Assembly (NCBI GenBank): GCA_013299105.1
Contig: JAAFJY010000008.1
Span: 1 to 64,000, forward strand
Direction of reading: 5' to 3'
From: Chitinophagales bacterium
Lineage (GTDB): Bacteria; Bacteroidota; Bacteroidia; Chitinophagales; Saprospiraceae
DNA: 64,000 nucleotides
The notes beneath the pieces were generated by a model. That model did not search any database, was not told where the DNA came from, and saw only the letters and a program-made list of their open reading frames with translations. Below, one piece after another: positions 40,002-49,650 of this stretch. Position numbers and translations under genes: made by a program. Within the stretch, counting starts at the first letter, position 1. Each line of letters opens with the position of its first letter.

Positions 40002-40640
40002 ATGAATGAGCATTTGCCATCTTCCAACCCTCAATCCGAACAACACAGCGAGCAAAGTTACCTCACTTTTCACCCTTACAATATACTATTGACCTTGTTG
40101 CTCATCAGTTTGAGTATGATTTTTTTGGCCCTTACGGTCTCCTTTATTTACAGCCGGGTCAACAGCGACTTGCCAGCACTTCGCCTGCCTTGGTTGTTTT
40201 TTGTCAACACTTTGATCCTGCTGGCGAGTAGTTTCACCATGATTCGAGCCAAACAAGCTTACCTTTCCGATGATACTGAATTGTACCAAAAAATGCTGCG
40301 CTACACCATGATCTTGTCATTCTTTTTCCTGATCATGCAACTGGCGGCTTGGTACCAATTGCTCTTTCAAAACATCAGCTGGCAATCTGATACCTCAGCG
40401 GGTTATTTGTACGTGATTTCAGGGCTTCACTTTGCCCACGTCATCGGTGGCATTCCCTTTCTGGGCTATTTTATTTGGCAGGCGAAAAAATACATGAAGG
40501 AACCGGTGAGTGTATTGGTCTATTTTTCTGATCCTGAGAAAAGATTGAAACTGAGGCTTCTGACCATCTATTGGCATTTTTTAGACGCGCTGTGGATCTA
40601 TTTAATGCTGTTTTTCTTGGTGAATCAAGTGATCAAGTAG
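40002..40640 (+). CDS. Heme-copper oxidase subunit III-like membrane protein
   Basis: 212 residues, five TM helices: ILLTLLLISLSMIFLALTVS, LPWLFFVNTLILLASSFTMI, YTMILSFFFLIMQLAAWYQL, YLYVISGLHFAHVIGGIPFL and YWHFLDALWIYLMLFFLVN. GLHFAHVIGG and YWHFLDALWIYL are the last-helix motifs of cytochrome c oxidase subunit III. It has no catalytic subunit next to it; such orphan subunit III-like proteins occur in Bacteroidota, sometimes with alternative oxidases. It starts 158 bp from the divergent zinc-ribbon gene and ends before a hairpin terminator. Confidence 0.85.
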   Translation: MNEHLPSSNPQSEQHSEQSYLTFHPYNILLTLLLISLSMIFLALTVSFIYSRVNSDLPALRLPWLFFVNTLILLASSFTMIRAKQAYLSDDTELYQKMLRYTMILSFFFLIMQLAAWYQLLFQNISWQSDTSAGYLYVISGLHFAHVIGGIPFLGYFIWQAKKYMKEPVSVLVYFSDPEKRLKLRLLTIYWHFLDALWIYLMLFFLVNQVIK

Positions 40641-40699
40641 TTGAGGAGTTTAGTATTGAAAAGACTCGAGACCAATGCACTTCAAAATGTAACTTTTAA

Positions 40700-40737
40700 A
40701 AAGGTCATGCGAACAAAATCGTGTTCACATGACCTTC
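40700..40737. terminator. Bidirectional hairpin terminator
   Basis: AAGGTCATGCGAAC pairs with GTTCACATGACCTT around a short loop, with one mismatch. It lies between the convergent subunit III-like gene and the barrel gene. A run of A before and CTCT after give only weak U tracts. Confidence 0.65.
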
Positions 40738-40770
40738 TCTATTGATCTAAAATGCTATGGTTCTCTTTAA

Positions 40771-40796
40771 CATTTCAACCCTTCAACTTTTCAACT
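40771..40796. repeat. 8-nt tandem array, GTTGAAAG type
   Basis: On the plus strand CATTTCAACC, CTTCAACT, TTTCAACT: three units of the GTTGAAAG-type repeat on the other strand. It ends 5 bp before the stop of the barrel gene. Confidence 0.6.
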
Positions 40797-40800
40797 ACTC

Positions 40801-42441
40801 TTAGAATCTAGCCGTCAAGCCCACCAAACCATTGATGCCCATCACTGGATAATGCTCCCAACGCTGGCGAAGGTTATTCAGCACGTTGTTGACCCTTACG
40901 AAAACGCCGATGTTTTCGGTGGCGCTGTACTGCGCTCCGGCACTTACGTCCACCAGGGCATTGAGATTGCGAGAGCCTGTTGGCCCTTCTTGCACAGGCA
41001 CGCCATTTTGCATGAACAAGTCGCCGCGAATTTGCAACTTATCGTCCAACATGCGCAAAATCGCTCCAACGTTCAAGGTGACTGAAGGCAAGTGCCAAGG
41101 TTTGTTTCCACCTTCCATGGTGAAGAAATTTTGGGTAAAATTGGCGGTCAAAGCCAGGTTATCCATCAGGTCGGTACTCAGCTCGCCACTTACATAAACA
41201 ATCTGTGCGGTGTCGTAAACCACATTGAACCTTGGTACACTGTCCCGGTTGGTGGTAAACAGAGCCAAGTTTTTAACGTCTTTAAAGCCAACTTGACCAC
41301 GGTACCTGATGCCTTTTATCTCCCCTTTGATGCCGCCATAAAAGTTATTGTAGAATGAGTTTTCCAAGCGCATTCCCCTTGGGGCGATAAAGGGGTTGTA
41401 ATCCGTCAAGGAGCTAAAGGTATTTTTGCGCAGGCCTCCTTCGCCGCCTGCAAAAGCAGTAATTAGATTGTCCACCAAGTTGATCGAAGCCTCTACATCT
41501 GGGTAAATGAAGAACTCATTCTCGTGAGAAGCGATGTTAGCACCAATTTTCAAACGAAAGCGATCGCCGTGGTAAGAAAAATTGGGTTGCAAAAACACGT
41601 TGTTCAGGCTTTGGGAGACGGTGTCTTCAAAACCTGTGAAATCAGCAACTAGCTTAATACTCAGCGGGTGTTTTTTTTCAAACCACTTGGAGGCACCTAC
41701 TCCCAGCAAAAATCCAGTTTCTCTGGCTGTAAAATTATCACTCAAACTATAGAGCTCCGCCTCAGCTGAAACGTTGATATCAGCTACGGTTGGCTCAATG
41801 TTGTAAGCTTTGGCATTGGCATAGAACTTCTTGAAACGCTGGCGCACATCTTCTGCGGCAAAACTTGGGACATTTGGGCGGTTTTCAAGCTCTGCTTTTT
41901 CAGTATAACCATAATAATGTACGGTGTTGAGGTCGTAACCAACATTGCCACTGATTGAATACCCAGTTTTGGTTTTATAAATCCCATTCAGGTTGATATT
42001 CGATTCGCTGAATTTCTGGTTTTCGACCCGCTTACTGTTGTCAGCAGAATAGTGGTACACATCCAAGCCAATGTTGAGGTCTTCATCAGCGACAAAATCG
42101 TGTGAAGCATCTACATAAATCGCACTAGGGTAACCGATCCCGGCTTGGATGTAAGATTTGTAAGTATCTGCTTCGGGGTCCGTTTTCCAAGCCAAAGGGC
42201 GTATCCTTGGTGCTGGGTAAATTACATTGAGTGGCCTGGCCTGCAAATAGTAATTTTGGCGGCGAGTACTGGTGTCAATTGGTGGTAAAACAGGAGGCAA
42301 AACAAAGCGCTCGGCTTCGATCAAACGGGCATTGAATTGCTTTACAACGTCTACTTGCCCACCCGGCAGGTCTTTTTGGGCAAAAGTCAAAACCGCAAAA
42401 AAACAAAAAGCGGTGACCAATTTATATTTTAAAAACTCCAT
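40801..42441 (-). CDS. Outer membrane beta-barrel protein (TonB-receptor-like barrel without plug)
   Basis: 546 residues with a signal (about 1-21, FCFFAVLTFAQ). After a proline-rich stretch (RFVLPPVLPPIDTSTRRQNY) come about 20 alternating strands (LNIGLDVYHYSADNSK, GYSISGNVGYDLNTVHYYGY, NIGVFVRVNNVLNNLRQRW), ending VMGINGLVGLTARF with the final aromatic of outer-membrane barrels. The length and last strands resemble TonB-dependent receptors but there is no plug domain. It follows the TPR gene by 51 bp in a probable operon. It may be a structural or transport partner of the TPR protein in the outer membrane. Confidence 0.85.
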   Translation of the reverse strand: MEFLKYKLVTAFCFFAVLTFAQKDLPGGQVDVVKQFNARLIEAERFVLPPVLPPIDTSTRRQNYYLQARPLNVIYPAPRIRPLAWKTDPEADTYKSYIQAGIGYPSAIYVDASHDFVADEDLNIGLDVYHYSADNSKRVENQKFSESNINLNGIYKTKTGYSISGNVGYDLNTVHYYGYTEKAELENRPNVPSFAAEDVRQRFKKFYANAKAYNIEPTVADINVSAEAELYSLSDNFTARETGFLLGVGASKWFEKKHPLSIKLVADFTGFEDTVSQSLNNVFLQPNFSYHGDRFRLKIGANIASHENEFFIYPDVEASINLVDNLITAFAGGEGGLRKNTFSSLTDYNPFIAPRGMRLENSFYNNFYGGIKGEIKGIRYRGQVGFKDVKNLALFTTNRDSVPRFNVVYDTAQIVYVSGELSTDLMDNLALTANFTQNFFTMEGGNKPWHLPSVTLNVGAILRMLDDKLQIRGDLFMQNGVPVQEGPTGSRNLNALVDVSAGAQYSATENIGVFVRVNNVLNNLRQRWEHYPVMGINGLVGLTARF

Positions 42442-42492
42442 TGTTTTGTAGTTCTTGAAGGTTAAGAGATTTCAACTCGAAAAAATGAGCGC

Positions 42493-45400
42493 TTAGTTGC
42501 CACCACTTTTTTGGAATTCGAGTTTATTGGTCTCTGGCGTACGGTTCAACGGGCTGGTTTGGTCAATTTGGCGTTTGATCTGCGCCAATTTGGTTTGGGC
42601 CTGGTTCACTAGATCCTTGTCCTCGTTGTAATTTTCCAGTAAGGCCTCAAGTGCTGCTTTGGCGTTGTACAAGTCGCCTTTTTCAGTAAAAATGTCTGCT
42701 AAGAGCAATACACTTTTCGCTACCCAGTAAGGATAGTCGCTGCTTTTTTGGTTGGCTTCCATGCACAGTTGCTGTGCCCGATCAAGGTTGCGCTGGCGAT
42801 AAGCGATGAAAGCAATCAGGTACCGTGCCTCAGCTGTTTGCTCCGTGTCACTCAGTTGAATCACTTTTTGCAAAGCTGGCAAAGCAGTATTAAAATCGTT
42901 GTTGTCAAAAGCTTGCTTACCGATGTAGAAATTGGCAGTTGCTTGTTGAGCAGAGTTGGCACGAGGATTATTGGCCACTTTTTGAGCCAAAGGACCTACT
43001 GCGCTCTTGTTACCAGCACGGTAAGCGCTGCGCATAGCCCCTAATTGGGCTTCGAAAATCATATTCTCGTCAGAAGCGGCGCGCTCCAGGTCAGTGTAGT
43101 ATTTAAAAGCTTTGTTGAAATCCAGCTCATGGTTGTAAGCGATGATTGCCGCTTTTTCCACTGACTTGAGGTAAAACTTACCAGTTCCTTGCTGGGCTAC
43201 CCATTCAAAATCCTTCAGGGCTTGGCTGTACTGGCGGGTGAGCAAGTAGCTTTCCCCGCGGTAATAATAGGCACTTGGTAGGTAAACCCCTTGTGGGAAA
43301 GAACGGATGTAGCTTGTAAAGCCGTCAATTGCACGCGGATAATCCCCCCTTTCGTAGCTGACTTCAGCAGCGCGGTAGTTCACTGAATCGCGTTTTACAT
43401 TGTCGACTTTGTAGCCAGGGATGGTTTCCAGAAAGGCAAAGTACTCGCCGGGCTTACCCAGGTCTTTCACGTAAATTTCCTCGAGTGCAGCGCGTGCCTG
43501 GTTGGCTTCGCCTGGTTCTGGGTTGTTTTTGAATACTTGCTTGTAGTAGTTGATGGCCCCGTCGAAGTTGCCCCCGTTGTAGTTGATCAAGCCTAGGGCC
43601 AGCAAGCCCTGGTTGACCAATGGCGACTTGCCACGGTACTTGGTGATCAGATTTTGCAAAGGTGGCGTAGCGTCATTTGGTCGACCGATTTCAAGGTAAG
43701 TTTGGCCTACTCTCAATAACGCATCGTCTGCGAATTCTGAATTAGGAAAGTCTCTTGACAAACGCTCCAAAGAGGCGATTTCCTCCGTTCGGCGGCCCCT
43801 CAAACCTTCGATGATGGCTTTTTGGTACATCGCGTAATCATAACGGGCATATTTGCGGTCAATCGACTCATTGTAATAGCGCAGTGCAGCATCGTATTGA
43901 TTGACACGGAAAAAGGCGTCGCCCAAGCGCAGAGTTGCATCACCCAAAAGGTTATTGCTGATTTTGTCGTTGCGATAAACACCTCGATTGCGGTTGATCT
44001 GGTCCACAGTAGCGTTGAATAACGTCCGCGCCCGCTCGTAATTATCGAGTTTGAGGTAGTTGTAACCTTGCAAATAACTGGCTGTTGCCACCGAAGACTC
44101 CTCTGGCAAGTCGTTGTAGTTGCGGCTCTGGGTCAAAAAGCGCTCCAAGTATTGGGTACTTTCTTGGTAGCTCTTTTCACGGTGGGCGATGTCCCCCAAC
44201 CAGTAATAAGCAATGGTTTGGTAGCGCAGGTCTACTGGGTTGTCAAGTGAACGTTGAAGTAGTTCTTTGGCCTGGGGGGTCTCATTGTTTTGCAGCAATT
44301 GCAAGGCACGGTTAACAGCCACTTTTTGGTAAACAGGCACCAGTTGAGCCGTCAATTGCCCACCATTGCGGCGGCGCACATCATTCAAAACGTCTAGTGA
44401 CTGCTGGTAATCGCGGTAATTCATCAACACATCGGCTAAGAGGCGCTGGGCATCCTGGTAGTAGCGAGAATTGGGCTGAAAAGTCTGGATGTCAGCAATA
44501 GCCTCGCGGGGCTGGTTGAGCTCATAGGCCAGCTTAGCATGGTTGAACGTCGCTTCTTCTTTGATCGCTTGGTCAAAATTGAGGCGTTTGGCACTGCCCA
44601 AAGCGTTCAAAGCGTTGGTGCGCTGGCCCAATTTGATGTAACAATCGGCCAGGTAAAACATCGCAGATTGACCAATTGCCGACTCTGCTCCCGACAGTGG
44701 GCGCAGGGTGTTCACCGCTTTTTGAAAAGAACCTGCCTGGTATTGGGTGTAGCCAATTTGGTACAGCTCTTCCTCGCGCATTTTTTTGGAGTTCTCGGCG
44801 TAGTATTCCAAATAAGGCAGGGCTTTTTGGTAATTGCCCAGTTCAAAGTAAGATTGGCCCACGAGCTGTTGGATTTCCTTCAGGTCGCGCACGCCCCGGT
44901 CGTTTACTTTGGGTTCAGCGTAGCTGATTACATCCTGGTATTTTTTTTGCGCAAAAAGGATCTGCGTCAAATAATAAGGAATGTAGGGCTTGTAAGTGGG
45001 GTTGCTCTCTACGTTGCGCAGGGAATTGGCAGCCTGGGCATAATCGTTTTCAAAAAACGAACACAAGCCCATATAGTAAGTAGAAGGTGCATAATACTCT
45101 CCATCCAGCGATTGTTCAGCTACTTCCTTGAAGTAAGACCGCGCAATGCCAAAATTTTTCAAAGCAAAGTTGGCATAACCTTGGCGAAACTGCATCTGGG
45201 CCAAGTCTTGGCGGGTGACCCCCAGCGTTGGCACTTCGTTGTAAAACTCCAGGGCTTTTTCGTAATCCTCGGTATTGAAGTAATAATCTCCCATGTCCAT
45301 CAAGGCTTCTTGGTACTCAGGATCGGGACGGAAGGTGCGAATGAAATCCATCGTCATCAACTCACCTTCTTTGAGGCGCAATTGCACTGCGCACTTGGCC

Positions 45401-45639
45401 ATGTACAAGGCAGCTCTGGTACGCAAGCCCTCTGCCCGCCCTTCGTTGATTGGCAGACTCAGGTCGATGGCTTTTTGAAACTCGCGTTTGGCTTTGCCCA
45501 GTACGCCCTGCTCATAGAGCGCAACACCGCGTTTGAAAGCGCGGTTGGCATCAGTGTAAACGGCAGTCTGTTGCGCCAACAGGGTTTGACACAAACCCAG
45601 CACCAGCAACAGCGGCAGGATAGATTTTTTGAGGATCAT
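42493..45639 (-). CDS. Large exported tetratricopeptide repeat protein
   Basis: 1048 residues with a signal (LPLLLVLGLCQTLLAQQ). The mature protein is a continuous array of TPR-like 34-residue repeats, e.g. AFKRGVALYEQGVLGKAKRE, YNEVPTLGVTRQDLAQMQFR, VNQGLLALGLINYNGGNFDG, with A/G at position 8 and A at position 20 of the repeat. The C-terminus ends in a Gln/Lys-rich segment (LAQIKRQIDQTSPLNRTPET). Periplasmic or inner-leaflet scaffold; such proteins commonly bridge outer-membrane machinery. Operon partner of the barrel protein downstream. No catalytic domain is seen. Confidence 0.9.
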   Translation of the reverse strand: MILKKSILPLLLVLGLCQTLLAQQTAVYTDANRAFKRGVALYEQGVLGKAKREFQKAIDLSLPINEGRAEGLRTRAALYMAKCAVQLRLKEGELMTMDFIRTFRPDPEYQEALMDMGDYYFNTEDYEKALEFYNEVPTLGVTRQDLAQMQFRQGYANFALKNFGIARSYFKEVAEQSLDGEYYAPSTYYMGLCSFFENDYAQAANSLRNVESNPTYKPYIPYYLTQILFAQKKYQDVISYAEPKVNDRGVRDLKEIQQLVGQSYFELGNYQKALPYLEYYAENSKKMREEELYQIGYTQYQAGSFQKAVNTLRPLSGAESAIGQSAMFYLADCYIKLGQRTNALNALGSAKRLNFDQAIKEEATFNHAKLAYELNQPREAIADIQTFQPNSRYYQDAQRLLADVLMNYRDYQQSLDVLNDVRRRNGGQLTAQLVPVYQKVAVNRALQLLQNNETPQAKELLQRSLDNPVDLRYQTIAYYWLGDIAHREKSYQESTQYLERFLTQSRNYNDLPEESSVATASYLQGYNYLKLDNYERARTLFNATVDQINRNRGVYRNDKISNNLLGDATLRLGDAFFRVNQYDAALRYYNESIDRKYARYDYAMYQKAIIEGLRGRRTEEIASLERLSRDFPNSEFADDALLRVGQTYLEIGRPNDATPPLQNLITKYRGKSPLVNQGLLALGLINYNGGNFDGAINYYKQVFKNNPEPGEANQARAALEEIYVKDLGKPGEYFAFLETIPGYKVDNVKRDSVNYRAAEVSYERGDYPRAIDGFTSYIRSFPQGVYLPSAYYYRGESYLLTRQYSQALKDFEWVAQQGTGKFYLKSVEKAAIIAYNHELDFNKAFKYYTDLERAASDENMIFEAQLGAMRSAYRAGNKSAVGPLAQKVANNPRANSAQQATANFYIGKQAFDNNDFNTALPALQKVIQLSDTEQTAEARYLIAFIAYRQRNLDRAQQLCMEANQKSSDYPYWVAKSVLLLADIFTEKGDLYNAKAALEALLENYNEDKDLVNQAQTKLAQIKRQIDQTSPLNRTPETNKLEFQKSGGN

Positions 45640-45730
45640 AGCAAACTATGGTTTGGTGTAGCCGTTCAGCACAGTTTTGAACGACTTTGCAATAACGTAT
45701 GGATGACGATAAAAATGTTATCCCCCAGCA

Positions 45731-45751
45731 AAAACCCCATTTTTATTGGGG
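45731..45751 (-). terminator. Terminator between pncA and the TPR gene
   Basis: On the minus strand CCCCAATAAAAATGGGG followed by TTTTTGC, 69 bp past the pncA stop. It separates pncA from the downstream TPR gene. Confidence 0.7.
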
Positions 45752-45819
45752 AATTTTACCAGCACAGGAAATTTAGACAACCTTAACATAAAGTTCATGG
45801 AAAAATAGCGCTGACTTGA

Positions 45820-46443
45820 TCAAACTTCAGCCAGCACTTCAGTTGAATGAAGAATCCGGGCTCCAGCAGTTCTCATCTCTTCAAGCGCCAATTCAACATC
45901 GCCTTCCTGCAAGTTTACACCGCGGCAAGCATCTTCGACCAGGCTTACTTTGAATCCCAGCTCAAGTGCATCTAAAGCAGAAAACTTGACGCAATAATCG
46001 GTGGCTAAGCCAAGGATGTACACTTCTGTTGCTCCTTGCTCTTTCAGGAAATCGCCCAGACCAGTGGACTTGCGGTGACCATTGTCAAAAAAACCACTGT
46101 AAGAGTCGATATTGCTTTCAGTCCCTTTGTAAAAAATCTTGTGGATTTTCGATTGTTCAAGGCCAGCTACAAGTTCTGCGCCAAAGCTGTCTTGCACGCA
46201 ATGGATGGGCCAAAGTACTTGTTGCAAACCATCAAGATTGATGATTTGGCCAGGGCGGCGAAAGGGATACATAGCGGCGAAACTACCATGATCAGCGGGG
46301 TGCCAATCTTGGGTCGCAACCACCAATGGAAAATGATCGAGCAATTGATTGGCGATAGGGATCACTAGGTCGCCTTCTTTGACTTCTAGTGCCCCACCAG
46401 GACAAAAATCGTTTTGCAAATCTATAAGCAATAGGGTTTTCAT
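45820..46443 (-). CDS. pncA: Nicotinamidase
   Basis: 207 residues, isochorismatase-like fold. Catalytic Asp in LLLIDLQNDFCPGGAL (D8), metal-binding ATQDWHPADHGSF (D-x-H and H), Lys in KIFYKGTESNIDSYSGFFDN, and nucleophile Cys in ILGLATDYCVKFSALDAL. It hydrolyses nicotinamide to nicotinate in NAD salvage. It may also act on pyrazinamide, a known property of the family. It is followed by a terminator and lies 42 bp from lolD upstream on the same strand, so weak co-transcription is possible. Confidence 0.93.
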   Translation of the reverse strand: MKTLLLIDLQNDFCPGGALEVKEGDLVIPIANQLLDHFPLVVATQDWHPADHGSFAAMYPFRRPGQIINLDGLQQVLWPIHCVQDSFGAELVAGLEQSKIHKIFYKGTESNIDSYSGFFDNGHRKSTGLGDFLKEQGATEVYILGLATDYCVKFSALDALELGFKVSLVEDACRGVNLQEGDVELALEEMRTAGARILHSTEVLAEV

Positions 46444-46485
46444 GTTTGTTTACGTCAGGTTTTGGGTTACTTGCTGGCCTGTTAA

Positions 46486-47142
46486 TCAATTGCTACTCAA
46501 CAAACCGTCGGTCATGACAAGGCAACGGTCACTCAAGCGAGCCAATTCGTTGTTGTGGGTAACGATGATAAAAGTCTGCTTAAAATCATCTCGCAATTTG
46601 AACAAGAGTTGGTGTAAATCCTGCGAGGAACCTGAATCTAGGTTCCCGGAGGGCTCATCGGCAAAAATCACAGCTGGTTTGTTCATCAGAGCCCTTGCAA
46701 CAGCGACCCTTTGTTGCTCGCCACCCGAAAGTTGGCTGGGCTTGTGGTCCAATCGGGCACTGAGTCCCAGGTAATCGAGCAATTCTTTGGCTCGAGCCTG
46801 GGCTGGGGCTTCACTTTGTCCTTGGATATATGCTGGAATGCAAACATTTTCCAAGGCGGTGAATTCTGGCAAAAGGTGATGAAACTGGAATACAAACCCC
46901 AAATTGCGGCTGCGAAAATCGGCTAGTTTCTTGGCGTTAAGCTTGGATACTTCTTCACCATTGATGATGACCTTGCCATTGTCGGCAGTATCTAGAGTGC
47001 CCAAAATGTGAAGCAAGGTGCTTTTCCCTGCCCCTGATTTGCCCACAATGGTAACCAACTCGGCTTGCTTGACCACTAGGTCTACTCCTTTGAGCACTGG
47101 CAAATTGCCATATGATTTTTTGACATCGATTGCTTCAATCAT
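46486..47142 (-). CDS. lolD: ABC transporter ATP-binding protein, LolD-type
   Basis: 218 residues. Walker A GKSGAGKST, Q-loop FVFQFHHLLPEFTALENV, signature LSGGEQQRVAVARAL, Walker B AVIFADEPSGNLDS and switch His in FIIVTHNNELARL. The L-P-E-F-T-A-L-E-N-V region after the Q-loop is the hallmark of LolD/MacB-type ATPases that extract lipoproteins or couple mechanotransmission. No permease is adjacent, as is common for lolD in Bacteroidota. MacB-type function cannot be excluded. Confidence 0.88.
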   Translation of the reverse strand: MIEAIDVKKSYGNLPVLKGVDLVVKQAELVTIVGKSGAGKSTLLHILGTLDTADNGKVIINGEEVSKLNAKKLADFRSRNLGFVFQFHHLLPEFTALENVCIPAYIQGQSEAPAQARAKELLDYLGLSARLDHKPSQLSGGEQQRVAVARALMNKPAVIFADEPSGNLDSGSSQDLHQLLFKLRDDFKQTFIIVTHNNELARLSDRCLVMTDGLLSSN

Positions 47143-47443
47143 GGATTGGTGTTTGGAGGTTTAGTCGGATAACCTAGTGCATTGAGAACAAAATAATAAC
47201 CCATTATCGCTAGTCCCACGTCTCCTGACGGGGACTGCCCTGATGCGCATATCCTGACGCATTGGCGAGCTGGAATCATGCATTAACACACTTTAAATGG
47301 GCACTTATTTCGTTCCTGGACCACTAGAACACAACAAGTGCTTTGATCCAGTCCAACAAACATACCCAAAAAAAAGCTGAACTAGAGATACTGATATGAA
47401 AAAAAGGGGCAAGTATCGAACGTGCCGCTTTTCTTCATCGAAA
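47143..47443. other. Intergenic region between lolD and folE
   Basis: 301 bp. Small partly paired sequences (GTCCC/GGGAC near 47214-47236 and ATGCG/CGCAT near 47245-47262) and the folE terminator at its right end. No reading frame with coding character is seen. Confidence 0.5.
47397..47434 (-). terminator. folE terminator
   Basis: On the minus strand AAAAG, C, GGCA pairs with TGCC, C, CTTTT around an 11-nt loop, one C-C mismatch, followed by a T run (TTTTTC). It is 10 bp past the folE stop. Confidence 0.7.
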
Positions 47444-48127
47444 TCAAGCTTTTACTTGCTGGTAAAACTCAGCCCTCGTATCGGGATTTTCAAAACTTCC
47501 GCTGTATTCAGATGTGATGGTGCTGGAATGGTCATGTTGGATGCCCCGATGCGAAACGCACATGTGGCGAGCATCAATCACCACGATCACATCAGGCGTG
47601 CCGAGGATTTTGGTCAATGCCTGGTGAATTTGGCGGGTCAACCTTTCTTGCACCTGGGGCCTGCGAGAATAGTAGTCCACAATTCGATTGAGTTTGGACA
47701 AGCCAATTACTTTGCCACTCGATACATAGGCAATGTGCGCACGCCCTTCGATGGGCATGAAGTGGTGCTCACACATTGATTTTAGCGTGATGTTTTTTTC
47801 AATCAACATGCGCTGGTAGTCATATTGATTGTCGAACAGGGAAATGTCGGGTTCTTTGGCGGGATCCAGGCCCCAAAACACCTCTTCAACGAACATTTTG
47901 GCCACTCTGTGGGGCGTACCTTGCAAGCTGTCATCGTTCAAATCAAGGCCTAAAATGTCCATGATCGCCGCAAAATGCTTTTCGATCTGGGCCATTTTCT
48001 CCGCATCGTTCAGCACAAAAGCGTCTTCACGCAAGGGCGTTTCCAAATTACCTGAGAGATGATCATCACCAAAGTCATCATTGCGGCTCGCTTGGTTGTG
48101 ATCGAAAATATGATTGGTTAAAGTCAT
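47444..48127 (-). CDS. folE: GTP cyclohydrolase I
   Basis: 227 residues. Residues about 60-227 are the FolE domain: TPHRVAKMFVEEVFWGLDP, MLIEKNITLKSMCEHHFMPI (zinc Cys and His), VIGLSKLNRIVDYYSRRPQV, RLTRQIHQAL and IDARHMCVSHRGIQ (second zinc Cys and catalytic His). It converts GTP to dihydroneopterin triphosphate, the first step of folate and pterin synthesis. The N-terminal 55 residues are an acidic extension (NDDFGDDHLSGNLETPLRED) beyond the core. Confidence 0.95.
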   Translation of the reverse strand: MTLTNHIFDHNQASRNDDFGDDHLSGNLETPLREDAFVLNDAEKMAQIEKHFAAIMDILGLDLNDDSLQGTPHRVAKMFVEEVFWGLDPAKEPDISLFDNQYDYQRMLIEKNITLKSMCEHHFMPIEGRAHIAYVSSGKVIGLSKLNRIVDYYSRRPQVQERLTRQIHQALTKILGTPDVIVVIDARHMCVSHRGIQHDHSSTITSEYSGSFENPDTRAEFYQQVKA

Positions 48128-48380
48128 TTTTTGCAGAATATACAGGTCGGTTGCAAAAGACCTGTTTGAGTAAAACCCTCAATTGGGACGCAAAGTTAGG
48201 GCTTAGTAACGGGTAAATGCAAGCACTTTGACTTTTTGTTGGCTATGCAATGCAAAAACAACACTTTACAAACCCAATCGGTTTCAATATCTTTTCGACA
48301 ATCCATGCATTCCGTGTGGTTTTTTGCCTATATTTGGAGCATAGCACTACTATTTTACTCCTTTTCAACTCCTGCAACCC

Positions 48381-49643
48381 ATGTTAAAAGCCCAAGATTG
48401 GCAAACCCAGATATATTTGTCCGGTTTTGGCGGAAAAGTGCCCGAAATCAACCCCGATTGGGTGAAATTAGAGGCCACTGCCGCCAAAAAAATGAGCCCT
48501 TCCGCCGCTTCTTACATCATCGGCGGGGCTGGCTTGCAAGATACGATGCGCAGCAACCGCAGTGATTTCGAGGCCTACAAAATCCTGCCCCGGATGCTGC
48601 GTGATGTTTCAGATAGCGATACCAGTATTGAACTTTTTGGCCAAAAATTCAGCTCACCTTTTTGGCTTTGTCCCATCGGAGTATTGGAAATGGTGCATCC
48701 TGAGGCAGACAAGGCAGTGGCCAAAGCAGCAGCAGCTTGCGGCATTCCTTACGTTTTTTCCAACCAAGCTTCCGTGCCGATGGAGACCTGCGCCGCAGCG
48801 ATGGGTGATCAGCCGCGTTTTTTTCAGTTGTATTGGTCAAAATCACGCGATTTGGTCGCCAGTTTTGTCAAAAGAGCCGAAGCTTGTGGCTGCGCTGGGA
48901 TTGTGTTGACCCTCGACACTACCCTGCTCGGCTGGCGTACCCGCGATTTGGAAATCGCTTTTTTGCCTTTTTTGCAAGGAAAAGGCATTGCCCAGTACAC
49001 TTCTGACCCCGTTTTTCAAGCCATGCTCGACGCCAAATTGGCCGAAGGCAATAAAACACCCCGGCCAAAACTGAGTTTTGAGCTCCTAAATGGCCTAGTC
49101 AGTGCCGTTAAGCGCTATCCTGGCAAGGGTTTTGTGAAAAAACTGCGTTCTGGTCGTCCGATGGCTGCGGTACAGCTTTTTACGCAAACCTATTCCAACC
49201 CGGCCATTACTTGGGATGATTTGGCTTTTCTGCGCGAACAAACCACTTTGCCCATCATCCTCAAAGGTATTTTACACCCCGATGATGCCAGTAAAACCCT
49301 GGATCATGGCATGGATGGCATCGTGGTATCTAATCACGGTGGCCGCCAGGTGGATGGCTCCATTTCTGCCATTGGCGCTTTGCCTGGGGTGGTAAAAGCG
49401 GTAGCGGGGCGGATTCCAGTCATTTTGGACAGTGGCATTCGAGGGGGTGCCGATGTATTCAAAGCCCTGGCCTTGGGTGCTTCGGCTGTCGGCCTGGGCC
49501 GACCTTATGTGTATGGGCTAACCTTGGGTGGCGAACAAGGTGTTTACCAAGTTTTACGACACTTGATGGCTGATTTTGAGCTGACCATGCGCCTGGCTGG
49601 TTGCCGTACAGTAGGAGAAATTTCTTTGGACAATCTACAATAG
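48381..49643 (+). CDS. FMN-dependent alpha-hydroxy-acid oxidizing protein (lactate oxidase/monooxygenase-like)
   Basis: 420 residues, cytoplasmic. N-terminal MSPSAASYIIGGAGLQDTMR is the FMN-dependent dehydrogenase entry motif; RMLRDVSDSDTSIELFGQKF, PFWLCPIGVLEMVHPEADKA, FFQLYWSKSRDL, VLTLDTTLLGWRTRDLE and the C-terminal VVSNHGGRQVDGSISAIGAL with catalytic His and Arg are all present. The long loop with GWRTRDLE and LAFLPFLQGKG-like content is as in lactate 2-monooxygenase. It oxidises an L-2-hydroxy acid. The BASS transporter begins 7 bp later, so the two are one operon. Confidence 0.9.
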   Translation: MLKAQDWQTQIYLSGFGGKVPEINPDWVKLEATAAKKMSPSAASYIIGGAGLQDTMRSNRSDFEAYKILPRMLRDVSDSDTSIELFGQKFSSPFWLCPIGVLEMVHPEADKAVAKAAAACGIPYVFSNQASVPMETCAAAMGDQPRFFQLYWSKSRDLVASFVKRAEACGCAGIVLTLDTTLLGWRTRDLEIAFLPFLQGKGIAQYTSDPVFQAMLDAKLAEGNKTPRPKLSFELLNGLVSAVKRYPGKGFVKKLRSGRPMAAVQLFTQTYSNPAITWDDLAFLREQTTLPIILKGILHPDDASKTLDHGMDGIVVSNHGGRQVDGSISAIGALPGVVKAVAGRIPVILDSGIRGGADVFKALALGASAVGLGRPYVYGLTLGGEQGVYQVLRHLMADFELTMRLAGCRTVGEISLDNLQ

Positions 49644-49650
49644 CGACTTT

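Noticed and set aside
44539-45786. 415-codon open frame opposite the TPR gene
   Set aside because: An antisense frame of a repetitive, Gln/Leu-rich gene; no plausible start or motif.
47210-47265. Partly paired sequences considered as a tRNA or riboswitch
   Set aside because: No cloverleaf or known aptamer pattern could be drawn; the pairing is short and weak.
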